Shown: positions 11,901 to 25,700 of the stretch, piece after piece
Layout of the letters: each line of letters begins with the position of its first letter
How positions within the stretch are numbered: the stretch's first letter is position 1
From: Okapia johnstoni
Lineage: Eukaryota; Chordata; Mammalia; Artiodactyla; Giraffidae
NCBI GenBank assembly: GCA_024291935.2
Contig: CM044316.1
Coordinates: 3,526,501 to 3,590,500 of the forward strand
Reading direction: 5' to 3'
DNA length: 64,000 nt
Program-made: the position numbers and the translations under genes
The notes under the pieces: model-generated
The model's input: only the letters and a program-made list of their open reading frames with translations
What the model was told of the DNA's origin: nothing
The model's database searches: none

Positions 11901-14228
11901 GCCAGTATGGGGTCTGCTGTGAGATCTGGATGGCTTTCCGCAGCAGCGGCTTTGCTGCGTCCACGGAATTCTGAAAGGAAACAGTCACATTTAAGGAGGA
12001 AAAAAGTTCTGCCGCAGCTACGGACCCAGAAGGCCATTCCTAGACACACTTACCAAAGGATTTGCTTGATGTAAGAAGAAAAGATATTTTATTAGCCTCA
12101 CCGGCTGGGAAGCTTTTTGCATTGATCTTAAAATAATTCCCTATTCAACTAAACTGAAAGTAGCTTTAGTTCAAATTTCTGAACAGTCTAATTGATAACA
12201 ATTACCATCTTTTCTGAACTGTAACCAGAGTGAGGGGCCAGGGGCGTGAAACAGGGGTCACCGCTCAAAGTGGAGAAAGGCAAGTTTCAGTTACACGTGA
12301 GATCAGAAACCAGCTTCAATTAAACTATGTGAACTTGTTCAGGAATTAATCATCTTCAGCCCAGGAACAAGGCTGCTTTCCAACAGTCCTCAGTAGAAAA
12401 AGACTCTGCTAGCCTTTGTCAGCAAGTGGTCATCCATGGCTGCCCTGTACCAGGTGTTCTGTTCAGTTCAGTTCCTCAGTCGTGTCTGACTCTTTGCAAC
12501 CCCATGGACTGCAGCATGTCAGGCCTCCTTGTCCATCACCAACTCCAGGTGTGGAAGACAGGAAAATTATGCAAAGTCTTAAAAGCCAGAAGGGAATCCA
12601 CTCCTGTGAGTCCCACTCTGCCACTGCGCCTTCACTACAGGGAGGGCGTTTGCTTTCAGAAACCTTTATATGTTCTTACCTCTTGACAGTATAACTCAGA
12701 CAGAAGACTCGCTGCTTCAAACTTAACATCTTCAAACTGTGGGATCTAGTGATGTCTTGTTAAGGAAGTAGAGACACTACAAAATGGTCAGTTTAAAAGG
12801 GCCACAGTTCAGCATTCTTACGCTGCAGAGGCTGGCTGGCTGGGCACATCCCCGTCTGCTCTAAAACCCCAAGTTCACATATTCCCCTAGTAATCCCTGA
12901 GCTTGCTGCTGGCTGCTGTGGAGCTAGATGCTGGGGCATGAAGAGGAGCACAGCACCCAGGGAGAAGCTGCTGGGCTGAAGGGATGCTCCAGGGAATCTG
13001 TGGGGCAAAGCCCAAACCCAAAGCGTGCATTATAAGCAGAATTCAAGTTTGTAACACGTTTTTATTTAGAAGGAGCTTTCCTTAAAGGGTATGGTACCAA
13101 GGAAAGGATACTTGCTGTGATATCAACCACTGAAAGAGAAAGAAAAAAAGAGTTAATTCTCAACCAGTTAAGCAGCTTTGCGCGTGTTTAACTGGGTCCA
13201 CTTCAGGGTTTACACAGGTTGTCCTGTCACCAAAGGCTGCAGGTGTTCAGTTAAGTGGGAAGATGGCCTGCTCAGCTTGAGAAGTGGGCTTGCTTTGCCT
13301 CTAATCCAGCAATCGTGGTGTGTCTGGGGGAGAGAACATGTACATGCTCCCCTACTGATGGGATTCCTGTCTTACCAGGCTCTGCAGTCAGAACTGGAGC
13401 CTTCTCTCACTGGGACAGCAAATATTCAGAAGGGGAAGGAGCACAGCAAGGCCACCACATGCCACTTACTGCAGTACACCCACAGCAAATCATAGCACAA
13501 TAAATCAATTTAATACAATTAGAGAGTAGGTCTGAAGGTGTTAGTCCTTCCTAGGGAAGGGACATATAAAGATGCTTGGAAATGAGCAAAATTAGCCTCA
13601 GAGGGGAGGGAGAAGCACCACAGGACTGGGGTGGGCAGCAATGATTCTGAGATCTGAGCTCACCATCCCTGCTCGTGCACATGCTGGTGTGTGGTTCAGA
13701 CAACAACAAGGTCCCACTTGGGGATAACTGTGCCCTGAATTTCACATTCCAGCAGGAAATGGTGAGATCCCAGCACAGTCCACCACACCACCACGACCAT
13801 AGTCTCTCAGACCATCCAAGACACAAGCACACACCTGATGCAGTTCCTGGTGATCTGCTCATCCTGCAAACATTCTCAGAGCTTTAGCAGTTGTTGGAAG
13901 GATACAGAGGGAGGAGGAGGAGGAGGAGAAGAAAGAGGAGAAGATAGAGGCTGAAGGCCCATGGATCTGTTGCCTGCCAGGAAGAAAGGCTGGTGAGGCC
14001 AGAGGGGCAGCCTTGGGGCTAGAGATATCTCTGGGGCTGAGTGAGTAGTGGCCAGGGAAGTCACTGAAGAGGTTGGGGATGACTTGGAGCTGGTCTGGAG
14101 ACTAGCCCCTGAAAGACACAGGTGGGCCAGGAGGGGGAGTTAATAGGAGTGGAGGAGAGGGACAGAGGAACTGAGAACATTGGAGAGTCACTGGGCTCCT
14201 GTCTTTCTCTGTCTCCCATACTCTCGCG

Positions 14229-14264
<36 letters not shown>

Positions 14265-17200
14265 TGTGTGCACACAGAGCCCAAGCAAAAGGCACTCTGC
14301 AACCAGACCGAGTGTCCCCTCCCAAGGCAACAAGGTCTGGAGGAGCTCAGGATCCCCAGAGAGACATGGCCAGTTGCCTGCTGCCATGAGTGTGGCCCCA
14401 GAGTGAGGCTCCTTGGCTGGAGGCCATCTACAGAGACAGTGAGGACAGGCTCAGCTCCAGCCACATGTGTGATGTCACAAGCTGGTCAACACAGAAGTAG
14501 GGGCTTGCATTCTACAGAAGCCACTCCTTCCCACTCAGCTTTCAGCAAGAGATGCTCACTCCTGAAGGCCACCAATTGGGAGGGACAACTGGAGGAAACT
14601 ATGTGACTAAAAAGCTGGGTTAGGGACATGCGAAGACCTGGTCCAACCTTGAGATTCTGAAGTTCCATGACTCAGTCTCCACATGTAAGACCTGTCTTGG
14701 GCAAGGCTTTCATGCTCAAGGGGAGCCCTTTAGAGAGAGTATACAGTGGATAAAACACACACAGGAAGCATTTGCCTTCCACCTGGAGCTCCGCGTGGCT
14801 TGCTCTGAACAACCCAGCCTGGTAGCCAAGGCGGAGTGGGTAAACCCACCACGCACAGGAGTTTCCACGTCAAACCTAGCCAAACCTCAGGACCTGGCAC
14901 AAAGCTGACTGCACCTGAGTGTCACTGTCCCCCAACAGAGATGAAGAGGGCAACAAGATGAGGTGAAACTCTTCCAGTAGACTGAGGAAGCCTTCTTTTT
15001 GAGTCTGTGGCCCAGGGATGCTCTCCTCACTGCACAAGTTCAGTTCAGTTCACTCACTCAGTCATGTCCGACTCTTTGCAACCCTATGCAGCAAGCCAGG
15101 CTTCCCTGTCCATCACCAACTCCCGGAGACTGCTCAAACTCATGTCCATCGAGTCGGTGATGCCATCCAGCCTTCTCATCCTCCATCGTCCCCTTCTCCT
15201 CCTGCCTTCAATCTTTCCCAGCATCAGGGTCTTTTCCAATGAGTCAGTTCTTTGCATCAGGTGGCCAAAGTATTGGAGTTTCAGCTTCAACATCAGTCCT
15301 TCCAATGAACACCCAGCACTGATCTCCTTTAGGATTGACTGGTTGGATCTCCTTGCAGCCCAAGGGACTCTCAAGAGTCTTCTCCAACACCATAGTTCAA
15401 AAGCATCAATTCTTTGGCACTCAGCTTTCTTCATAGTCCAACTCTCACATCCATACAGGACTACTGGAAAAACCATAGCTTTGACTAGATGGACATTTGT
15501 TGGCAAAGTAATGTCTCTGCTTTTTAATATGCTGTCTAGGTTGGTCATAGCTTTTCTTCCAAGGAGCAAGCGTCTTTTAATTTCATGGTTGTAGTCACCA
15601 TCTGCAGTGATTTTGGAGCCCCCAAAAATAAAGTCTCTCACTGTTTCCACTGTTTCCCCATCTATTTGCCATGAAGTGATCGGAAAGGATGCCATGATCT
15701 TAGTTTTTCGAATGTTGAGTTTTAAGCCAACTTTTTCCCTTTCCTCTTTCGCTTTCATCAAGAGGCTCGTTAGTTCTTCTTCGCTTTCTGCCACAAAGGT
15801 GGTGTCATCTGCGTATCTGAGGTTATTGACATTTCTCCTGGCAATCTTGATTCCAGCTTGTGCTCCATCCAGCCCGGCATTATGCATGATGTATTCTGCA
15901 TATAAGTTAAATAAGCAGGGTGACAATATACAGTCTTGACATAATCCCTTCCCCATTTGGACCAGTCTGTTGTTCCATATCCAGTTCTAACTGTTGCTTC
16001 TTGAGCTGCATACAGTTTTCTCAGGAGGCAGGTAAGGTGATCTGGTATTCCCATCTCTTTAAGAATTTTCCACAATTTGCTGTGATCCACACAATCAAAG
16101 GCTTTGGGATAGTCAATAAAGCAGAAGTAGATGTTTTCCTGGAACTCTCTTGCTTTTTCAGTGATCTAATGGATGCTGGCAATTTGATCTCACTGCACAA
16201 GGCATACTCCAAATCCAGAGGTGAGGACAGCCCACAAAAAACGATGTCCATGGTGGGCAGACTGAGAAGGGACACGGCCAGTTGCCTACTGCCTGGGGAG
16301 GGAGCCACCATGCCCTCTTCTCCACTGTCTTGGCCTGTGCTGCTGGGCCCAGGCCTACACGGGCCCATCAAATGTCTCCTCATTTAGAGCTTTTGTGTGG
16401 TCAGTGTCTATTCAGTAGACACTCAGGCTGGACTCCACTGACACCTCTTTTCTACGAGCTGGATGTGTCTGTTAGTGATCAGTTTCTGTCTCTGCCAGTT
16501 CTCTCTTTTCTGACCTAAGGGCTGGAGAAAGAGCATCACACCCCTCTGGGGCCTTGAGTGACCACCAGGAGAGCCAGGAAGTAAGATGTCCAAAGGTTTA
16601 AGACTCAAATCTTCTGGAAGGCCTTGTCTGTCAGCATAAGAGGATGTCAGGAGTACTGCTCTAGGAGCCAGAGGATGAATTTTGAGATGTGGACTCCCAT
16701 GAGAGTTAGCAACGCTCCAAGTCCTGGAGGAGATGGATCCTAGTGGTCCTTAGCATCCATTTCCCAGAGCCATGACCTGCCACTATTCTCCCATGCATGC
16801 ACTGTGGCCCTATCCCACACACACAGATGAGGGACGTTAGATAAAGCCCCATAATGTTCCTCATTATGTGTCCCCAGTGCTAAAATAGGCTGACATATGG
16901 GAGGTTCTCAGGAAACATTTGTTGCACAAATGATGATTTTATTTCGCATCACCAGGAAATGAGGGCTTCCTTCTGTACAAAAAGCCACAGAATTGAGGCT
17001 TACGCCTTATAAAAACAAAATTCTAAATACTAAACGGCATCAAGATATCTTGTCTTCAAACATCACTGCTTCTTGCTCAGGCATCACTGTCAGTGACACC
17101 TTGAGCTGTCCCCATGAGATGACCCATTCCTGAAGCTGTAGGACAGCTCCATCTCAAGGTAAGCCAGTCACTTCCTAAGGCTTGTCAGTCAGAAGTCAAT

Positions 17201-19666
17201 CAAATCACTCTGCTTTTGTGTCTTTTTAAACCCTGCAACATACATTCATAATCAGAAACCTATAGACATGATTATAGAAAATATGTCCATCTCACAAACA
17301 AAAGTATGTAGAATACCTTACCCAAGGTTGCTACCTCATTGTATGTTTTACTTTGTAATATTAAAATACAGTTTTTATGTCTTCTCCCTTGTCATGGGAA
17401 AGCTGCCAAAGTTAAGAGCCCCCTTCACTGCCAGGCAGCCTGCAGGCATGAGGCAGAGAGATGAATGATCCCACCAGAAGCCTCTGGGGTTACCTTAGGG
17501 TTCTCAGGGAAAGCAAAGGTCACCACAGGGCTAGCACGCACCCTGAGGGTTGGAAGGGCTGTGATGAGCACACCTCTCGTTCCTTAAAACATTCATTTCA
17601 GAGTTGAGAGTGGGTGTTTTGTTGCTTTCTTTTTAAATTTCTGAGCACCTAAGTTTATTAGAGGGGATTACACATGCAAACAACAGAATTTGGCCCCCCA
17701 AAATATGGAATGTCTCATGAATTTGCTTGTCATCCTTGCACAAGGGTCATGCTAATCTTCTCTGTATCATTCTAATTTTAGTACAGGTGCTGCTAAAGAG
17801 AGCACAAGGCTGAGAGTGTTTTAAGGCTTCTTATACCTCATAACCAAGGTAACTTAAAAAAAATCACCAAAATGTGTAGAAAAAGTTATCAACTGCAATT
17901 CCTCTGGGATGGAAGCACAGCGTTTAGGAGCCAGCCTTGCCTCTCTGCATGTGACCATGGCTACAAGCAGCCCAGTCAGTACTGTCATCAGCAAGTTGGA
18001 AGTGGTCTTGACCTTGTGCATTTGGTGAAGATCCAAAGAGACAGTGCTCCAAGAAGCATGAACACTCGGCCCGGCATGTAGAAGGCATCAACAATGCTAT
18101 AATTCCTAGGCAGGAACCAGAAGTAGAGGCTACAGGGGAAGCAGAGGTCAAGTTGCTAGAATCATGAAGTGATGGTTCCTAAACACATTTCACATTCTAA
18201 AGTCAGAGGAGACCCACAGAATGAGCGGAGAAAATGGAAACGCAAACAGGAAGAGGCACAAATATTCTTCTGTGGAAATGCTTAACACCAAGTTATACAA
18301 ATGCAGCTTCTGCACCAGGTTCTGCTCCTGACTGATGTGGCATGGAATGTACCAGGACATGGTCATCATCCTAAAGTCGAGGTCTGCAACCTTTGGGATC
18401 TAATGCCTGATGATCTGAGGTGGAGCTGATGTAGTAATAATACAAATGAAGTGCAAAATAAATGTAATGTGTTTGAATCATTCCCAAACCACGCCCCTCT
18501 GCCACCCCAGTCCATGGAAAAACTGTCTTCCACGAAACCGGTTCCTGGTGCCAAAAAGGCTGTCCTAAAGGATGAAAGATTTGCTTCGGGTGTGCCTGAT
18601 AATGAAAGGCCCAGAAGTGAGCCCTTCAGGGCCTTCAGGAAAAAAAAAAAAAAGGGAGCCTTTAATCACTTGCCAGGAAGGTAGCTATAGACTTTCTGTC
18701 TAAACCTGGAAGCAGAATGAACGAGTGTCTGACTGGCCCAGTTTGGAGCAGCTTTCTAAGTCAAACAACCACTAAAAAGTAGGCCCATTGAAAATACACA
18801 GAGAAACCAAACTGGCATTAACACAGATACTGCAGTTAGAAAAGCACATCGTCCAAAGGATGACTGCCTGGATTATAGCAAACAACGGAAATCCATTCCA
18901 GAGAAGAGGCATTTACTCCTCTGTGGCTTTCAAATCAGGAAAGTATAAGGATAATGATGTATGTTCCACATCAAGACATAAAAAGTAATATAATCAAAAG
19001 TAAGAAAGTTAAGGGGGAAATAAATACATATCTAAATACAGATATGTAGATTCTCAATTCCACAGTGGAAGCACAAATGACTGAAACAAAACTGTCTATA
19101 AATGGAACTGTCTGCTTGAAAAACAGTGAATATAAGACAAGAGAACACTGAAAATTCACACAGGAAGAGGTGTGCAGCAAGAGGAAAGGTAAGAAGGCAA
19201 AAATGAAATGAAAAAGCATGAAATCTGACAGAATCTGCAGAAATGACTTCACAAATTATCTAGGCAAGAGATTTCTGGGTAAAGCAACATCCCTTATAAT
19301 CACAAACAATTTAGTTAAGTCCCGGGGAGTCAGGAATTCTGTTGATACATCCACATCACTGCCAATATCATAATCAAAAAGGGAAGGCTCTCAGGTGAAG
19401 TGTCTTGTCATGTACCCTAATAGTTGTGGTCTGCTGAGCAGATCCAGGGACTGAGACAGCCAGCAGGTTATCCAAAGGCCTGTAGAGGCAGGTAGCACTG
19501 AGAAACCAATGGCTGCAATTTGGATAAAGCTGTGAAGGATAGAGCAAAACACCCTCCGTGCCTCAGAACTCTCAACAAATGAACTGATGAAGCATATGGG
19601 TGAGTTTACTACACATTCCTTCTGAAAAGCTTACAAACACAGTGGAGGAAACAGAAATAATAATCG

Positions 19667-19713
<47 letters not shown>

Positions 19714-22700
19714 TACACACACAAACAAGGTTAGTCTCTTATACGGAAAACAAAAGATGATGAAAATAATAGATAAGATAAATGTGGTACCAAGTTTAGA
19801 GATCAATTAAAATTTTTACCTATAGTACATATATGATTCTTTACCTATTAAGAATGAAACGAAAGAAAAAAAGTTGACAGCTGCCTGATTTGGAAAAAAA
19901 GTACAATTAAAAAGAATGAAGTTTAAAGAAAGCATGCTTGCAAAGTGATACAAAGGGAGATCAGAACCACAGGGAAAGGGAACCACAGAGGGCTTCCCTG
20001 ATGGCTCAGTTGTGAAGAATCTGCCTGCCAATGCAGGAGACATGGATTCGATCCCTGGTCTGGGACGATCCCATATGCCTCAGGCACAACTAAGCCCCTT
20101 TGCCACAACTATTGAGCCTGTGCTCAAGAGCCTGGGAACCTCAACTACTGAGCCCACACACCCTAGAGCCTGTGCTTCGCAAAAAGAGAGGCCACAGCAA
20201 TGAGAAGCCCACACACTGCAATTATAGAGTAGCTCCCACTCTCTGCAACTAGAAAAAAGCCCACACAGCAATGAAGACCCAGCACAGCCAAAAACAAATA
20301 AAACTGTAAATAAATTTTTAAAAAAAGAAACCACCACAGAAAGAAAACAGTACAGAGAATGGCATTTTAACTGAAACCTGGAGAAGATTTCAGCTGGGGA
20401 TGCAGAGAAAGGGATTTATTTCCAAGTATAATGACAGTGAGCTACAGAAGTTACACTGTGGCTCTGGGAAGACCCCATAAGACTTAGGGTTCTATAAAAT
20501 CAATGGAAAACTCTCCACAAGTGTAAGAATTTAAATTACAGGTCCAAAGGCCAAGCAGTTACAAAAAAGCAATGTAAGGCATGGTTCCTTCCCCTCAATA
20601 GCACTGAGTGGGCAAAAAAATGATAAGGACGATATATACAATGACTGTGAACCACTGCTAGAAACAGACTGAATAGAAAGAAGTAAAACTGTCACTGTTT
20701 GCACATGACATGATACAATATACAGAAAATCCCAGAGATGCCATCAAAAAATATTAGAACTAGTAAATGAATTCAGTAAAGTTGCAGGATACAAAATTAA
20801 TATCCAGAAATATATTGTGTTCCCATACATTTAACAATGAACTATCAGAAAAAGAAATTAAGAACACAATACCATTTACAGTTGTATCAGAAAGAATAAA
20901 ATAGCTATGAATAAATCTAAACAAGGAAGTAAAAGACTTGCACTTTGAAAACTCTAAGACATCCGATGAAAGAAATTGAAAACTACAGAAATGCATGGAA
21001 ACTACACTGTGCTTGTGAATTGGGAGAACTGATACTGTTAAATGAGCATACAACCCAAGTCAATCTACAGATTCAATGCAATCCCTCTCAAAATGCCAGT
21101 GGCATTTTTCACAGAACTATAACAAATAATTTTAAAAACTGTATGGGGCCCTCTCCAGTGGCTCAGAGGTAAAGAATGTGCCTGCCAATGCAGGAGACAA
21201 GGGTTCAATCTCTGGTCCAGGAAGATCCCACATGCCTTGAAATAACTAAGCCCGTGTGTCACAACTATTGAGCCAGTGTTCTAGAGCATGGAAGCTGCAA
21301 CTACTGAGTTCATGTGCTGCAACTACTGAAGCCTGCATGCCTTACAGTCTGTGCTCTGCAACAAGAGAAGCCACCACAGTGAGAAGCCCATAGACCACAA
21401 CTAGAGAATAGCAGCCCCATCTCTCCACAACTAGAAAAAAGCCCACACAGCAATGAAGATTCAGCTCAGCCAAAAAAAAAATTTTTTTTTAATTGTATGA
21501 AAACACAAAGGACCCCGAATAGCCAAAGTAATCTTGAGAAAGAGCAACACAGCTGGAGGTATCATGCACCATGATTTCAAATTATACCACAAACCTACAA
21601 TAATAAACAGCAGTATGGTCTCCACACAAAAACAGACTCATAGGTCAATGGAAGAGAAGAAACAAGCCAGAAATAAACCCACACTTACACAGCCAATTAA
21701 TCTATGAGAAAAGAGGGAGGAATAAAATTGGCGAGAAAAGATAGTCTCTTCTATACATGGTGTTAAGAAAACTGGACAGCGGTAAGAAAAAGAATTAAAC
21801 TGGACAACTTTCTCACTCTACGTAAAAAAATAAACTCAAAATGAATGAAAGACTTAAATTTAAACCCTGAAACCATACAGTTCTAGAAGAAAACATAGGT
21901 AGTATACTCTCTTGATATCAAAAACTTAGCAGTATTTCTTGGATGTTTCCTCAGGCAAGGGAAAAAAAAGCAAAAATAAACAAATGGGACCCAGTTCAGT
22001 TGTTCAGTTGTGTCTGATTCTTTGTGACCCCATGGACTGCAGCATGCCAGGCTTCCCTGTCCATCACCAACTCCCGGAGACTGCTCAAACTCATGTCCAT
22101 CAAATCAGTGATGCCATCCAACCATCTCATCTTCTGTCGTCCCCTTCTCCTCCTGCCTTCAATCTTTCCCAGCATCAGGGTCTTTTCCAATGAGTCAGTT
22201 CTTTGCATCAGATGGCCAAAGTATTGGAGCTTCAGCTCCAATGAATATGTAGGACTGATTTCCTTTAGGATTGACTGGTTGGATCTCCTTGCAGCCCAAG
22301 GGACTCTCAAGAGTCTCCTCCAACACCATAGTTCAAAAGCATCAATTCTTTGGCGCTCAGCTTTCTTCATAGTCCAACTCTCACATCCATACAGGACTAC
22401 TGGAAAAACCATAGCTTTGACTAGACAGACCTTTGTCAGCAAAGTAATGTCTCTGCTTTTTAATATGCTGTCTAGGTTGGTCATAGCTTTTCTTCCAAGG
22501 AGCGAGTGTCTTTTAATTTCATGGCTGTAGTCACCATCTGCAGTGATTTTGGAGCTCCCAAAAATAAAGTCTCTCACTGTTTCCACTGTTTCCCCATCTA
22601 TTTGCCATGAAGTGATTGAGCTGGATGCCATGATCTTAGTTTTTCAAATGTTGAGTTTTAAGCCAACTTTTTCACTTTCCTCTTTCGCTTTCATCAAGAG

Positions 22701-25700
22701 GCTCGTTAGTTTTTCTTCGCTTTCTGCCACAAGGGTGGTGTCATCTGCATATCTGAGGTTATTGATATTTCTCCTGGCAATCTTGATTCCAGCATGTGCT
22801 CCATCCAGCCCGGCATTTTGCATGATGTATTCTGCATAAAAGTTAAATAAGCAGGGTGACAATATACAGCCTTGACGTACTCCTTTCCCCATTTACAACC
22901 AGTCTGTTGTTCCATATCCAGTTCTAACTGTTGCTTCTTGACCTGCATACAGATTTCTCAGGAGGCAGGTAAGGTGGTCTGGTATTCCCATCTCTTTAAG
23001 AATTTTTCCACAGTTTGTGGAACTACACCAAATGGGACTACACCAAACTAAAAAGCTATTTTTACATAGCAAAGGAAATATTAACAAAACAAAAAGGCAG
23101 CTTACTGAATGGGAGAAGATACAGTTGTCCTACAGTTGTCCTCAGGGGATTGATTCCAGGAGTCCTTGAGGATATCAAAATCCATAGATCCTCAAGCCCT
23201 TATATATTTTTAAGTACAGTTGATTTACAATGTTGTGTTAGTTTCTGGTACACATCAGAATGATTTAGCTTGAAGTGAAGTTGATCAGTCGTGTCCGACT
23301 CTTTGCAATCCCATGGACTGTATTCTTTTCCATTATGGCTTATTACAGGATATTGAATATAGCTCCCTGTGCTATATAGTAGGGACTTGTTGGTTATCTA
23401 TTTCATATATAGTACTTTGTATCTGATAATCCCAAACTCCTAATTTATTCTTTCCCTACCCCATCCCTCCTTGGTAACTGTAATATTGTTTTCTATGTCT
23501 ATGAGTCTGTTTCTATTTGAAAAAAGTTCATTTGTATCATATTTTAGTTCCCACATATAAGAGATCTCACATGATATTTATCTTCGCCTGACTTACTTCA
23601 CTTAGTATGAGTATGATAATGTCTAGGTCCATCCATATTGCTGCAAATGGTGTGATTTCATTCTTTTTTATGGTTGATTGATATTCCATTATATATACAT
23701 ATACTACATCTTCATCCATTCATCTGTCAGTGGACATTTAGGATGCTTCCATGTCTTGGCTATTATAAATAGTGCTGCTATGAACATTCTGGCACATGTA
23801 TTTTTTTGAATGAGTTTTTGTCTTTTCCAGATATATGCCCAAGAGTCGGACTTCTGGAGCATATGACAACTAGAGTTTAAGGAACCTCCATACTGTTCCC
23901 CATAGTGGCTGCACCAATTTACATTCCCACCAAGAGTGTAGCAGGATTTTCTTTTCTCAACACATTTCCTAGCATTTATTATTTGCAGACTTTAAAAAAA
24001 ATCATTCATAGATTTTTTGATGATTGTCTGACTGATGTGAGGTGATGCCTCACTGAAGTTTTGATTTGCATTTCTCTAATAACTAGTGATGTTGGGCAAC
24101 TTCTCATGTGCCTAGAGGCCATCTGTGTATCTTCTTTGGAGAAATGTCTAGATTTAAGCTCCTTATATGAAATAGCATGTTGGGTTGGTGCAAAAGTAAT
24201 GGTATTTTTGCACTGCTGAATTTTGCCATTTGATATTGGAATACATTCTAAATAAATGTAGTTATGTTATACACCATTTTAATGCACGTTCTCGCTTTTT
24301 TAATTTTTTTGCTAACAACATTACTTATTTATTTTATATCTATTTTAGACTATGGAAATGCTTGACAAAAAGCAAATTCAAGCAATGTTCTTATTTGAGT
24401 TCAAAATACGTCATAAGGCAGCAGAGACAACTCGCAACATTAACAGCGCATTTGGCTTAGGAATTGCTAATGAATGTACAGTGCAGTGGGGTTCAGGAAG
24501 TTTTGCAAAGGAGACAAGAGCCTTAAAGATGAGAAGAGTAGTGGCCAGCCATCAGAAGCTGACAACTGCTAGGAGCCAGCACACGAGATTCCACCCATGA
24601 CAAGGTCATGAGAAGACCTGACGAGCAAGGCAACTCAGGCCTCAGGGATTTCGATAAGCTGCCTAGGCGCTCACCTTAAAGATGATATCTTTCTGATGCT
24701 TGCTATAATAGACTGCTCCCTAATTTCTGTGACTTAGACAGAAGGCCTTCCCTGATCCTTTCCTAACTAGGTCAATTTAAAACTCTAATCGACATGCCCC
24801 CCGAACAGCAGCACTCTATAAGATTATCCATAAAAGAGAGTATTTTAATCTAAACTCCTCTTGTTAACATCTTAGTTTGCTTGATAAATGTGCCTGTGCC
24901 TTTAGAGCTAATGTACATGACTGCCCCTCAACAATAAACAGCATTGAGAGCCTGTACGCACAAAAGGTCCCAATGGGCACAGAACCCTTCGAGGGGGAAA
25001 AAGCCAATTGGAAAACATAAGAAATATTACTCTATAAAACTGTTATTCGGTATATATTTACTTGCTATGTTTTTGCTGTTAACGTCCTGAGCCTGTATAA
25101 TAAAGGTATAATAGTTAGAGACTTATATAAATAAAGGTTTAGCCTTAATATAAAAATAATAAGACAGTTGTTAATTTAGCTGGTGATTTTTGTTAAAGAA
25201 CTGACTTTTGTGCTACATTGTTTCAGCTTGCTGTACCATGACCTTATGGGACCGAATTCTTTTCTGTTAAGCTCAAGGCAAAAGATAGATTACTAAAAAC
25301 AAGTTTTACTTTAAACCTTTGAGTTAATGAATCCTTTCTTTGTCATAATCCACTGTGCCTGTATTCTTTAAAAAACAAGTGTTTTGGCTAATCAACCCTT
25401 ATCACTAAAGAGTCACAAAGATGTTAGCAGGCCTCCAGGTCAGAAGATAATGTAAACAACTTAGGACCTTTGTAAATAAGATATATACAAAAATCTCCTG
25501 GTTTCGATAAGGGTCAAAAACTGCCAACCTGTTAAGCTGATCTGGCATGATTCTACAACTCAAGATATAAAAGCTCCCTTTGAAAAATAAAGCTCAGACA
25601 CTGATGCTGCTTTCTCTTCTGTGTCTTCTCTTCTCTTCGCTGATGCCATCCATCCTGAGGGAACCCCTGGACCAGCTGGAGCAGGACTCCGGCAGACAAC

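Noticed and set aside
15007..15594. Plus-strand 195-codon open frame
   Set aside because: It is the antisense shadow of BovB reverse transcriptase.
19668..19728. Possible CRISPR-like or regulatory repeat array
   Set aside because: It is a simple AC microsatellite in a mammalian intron.
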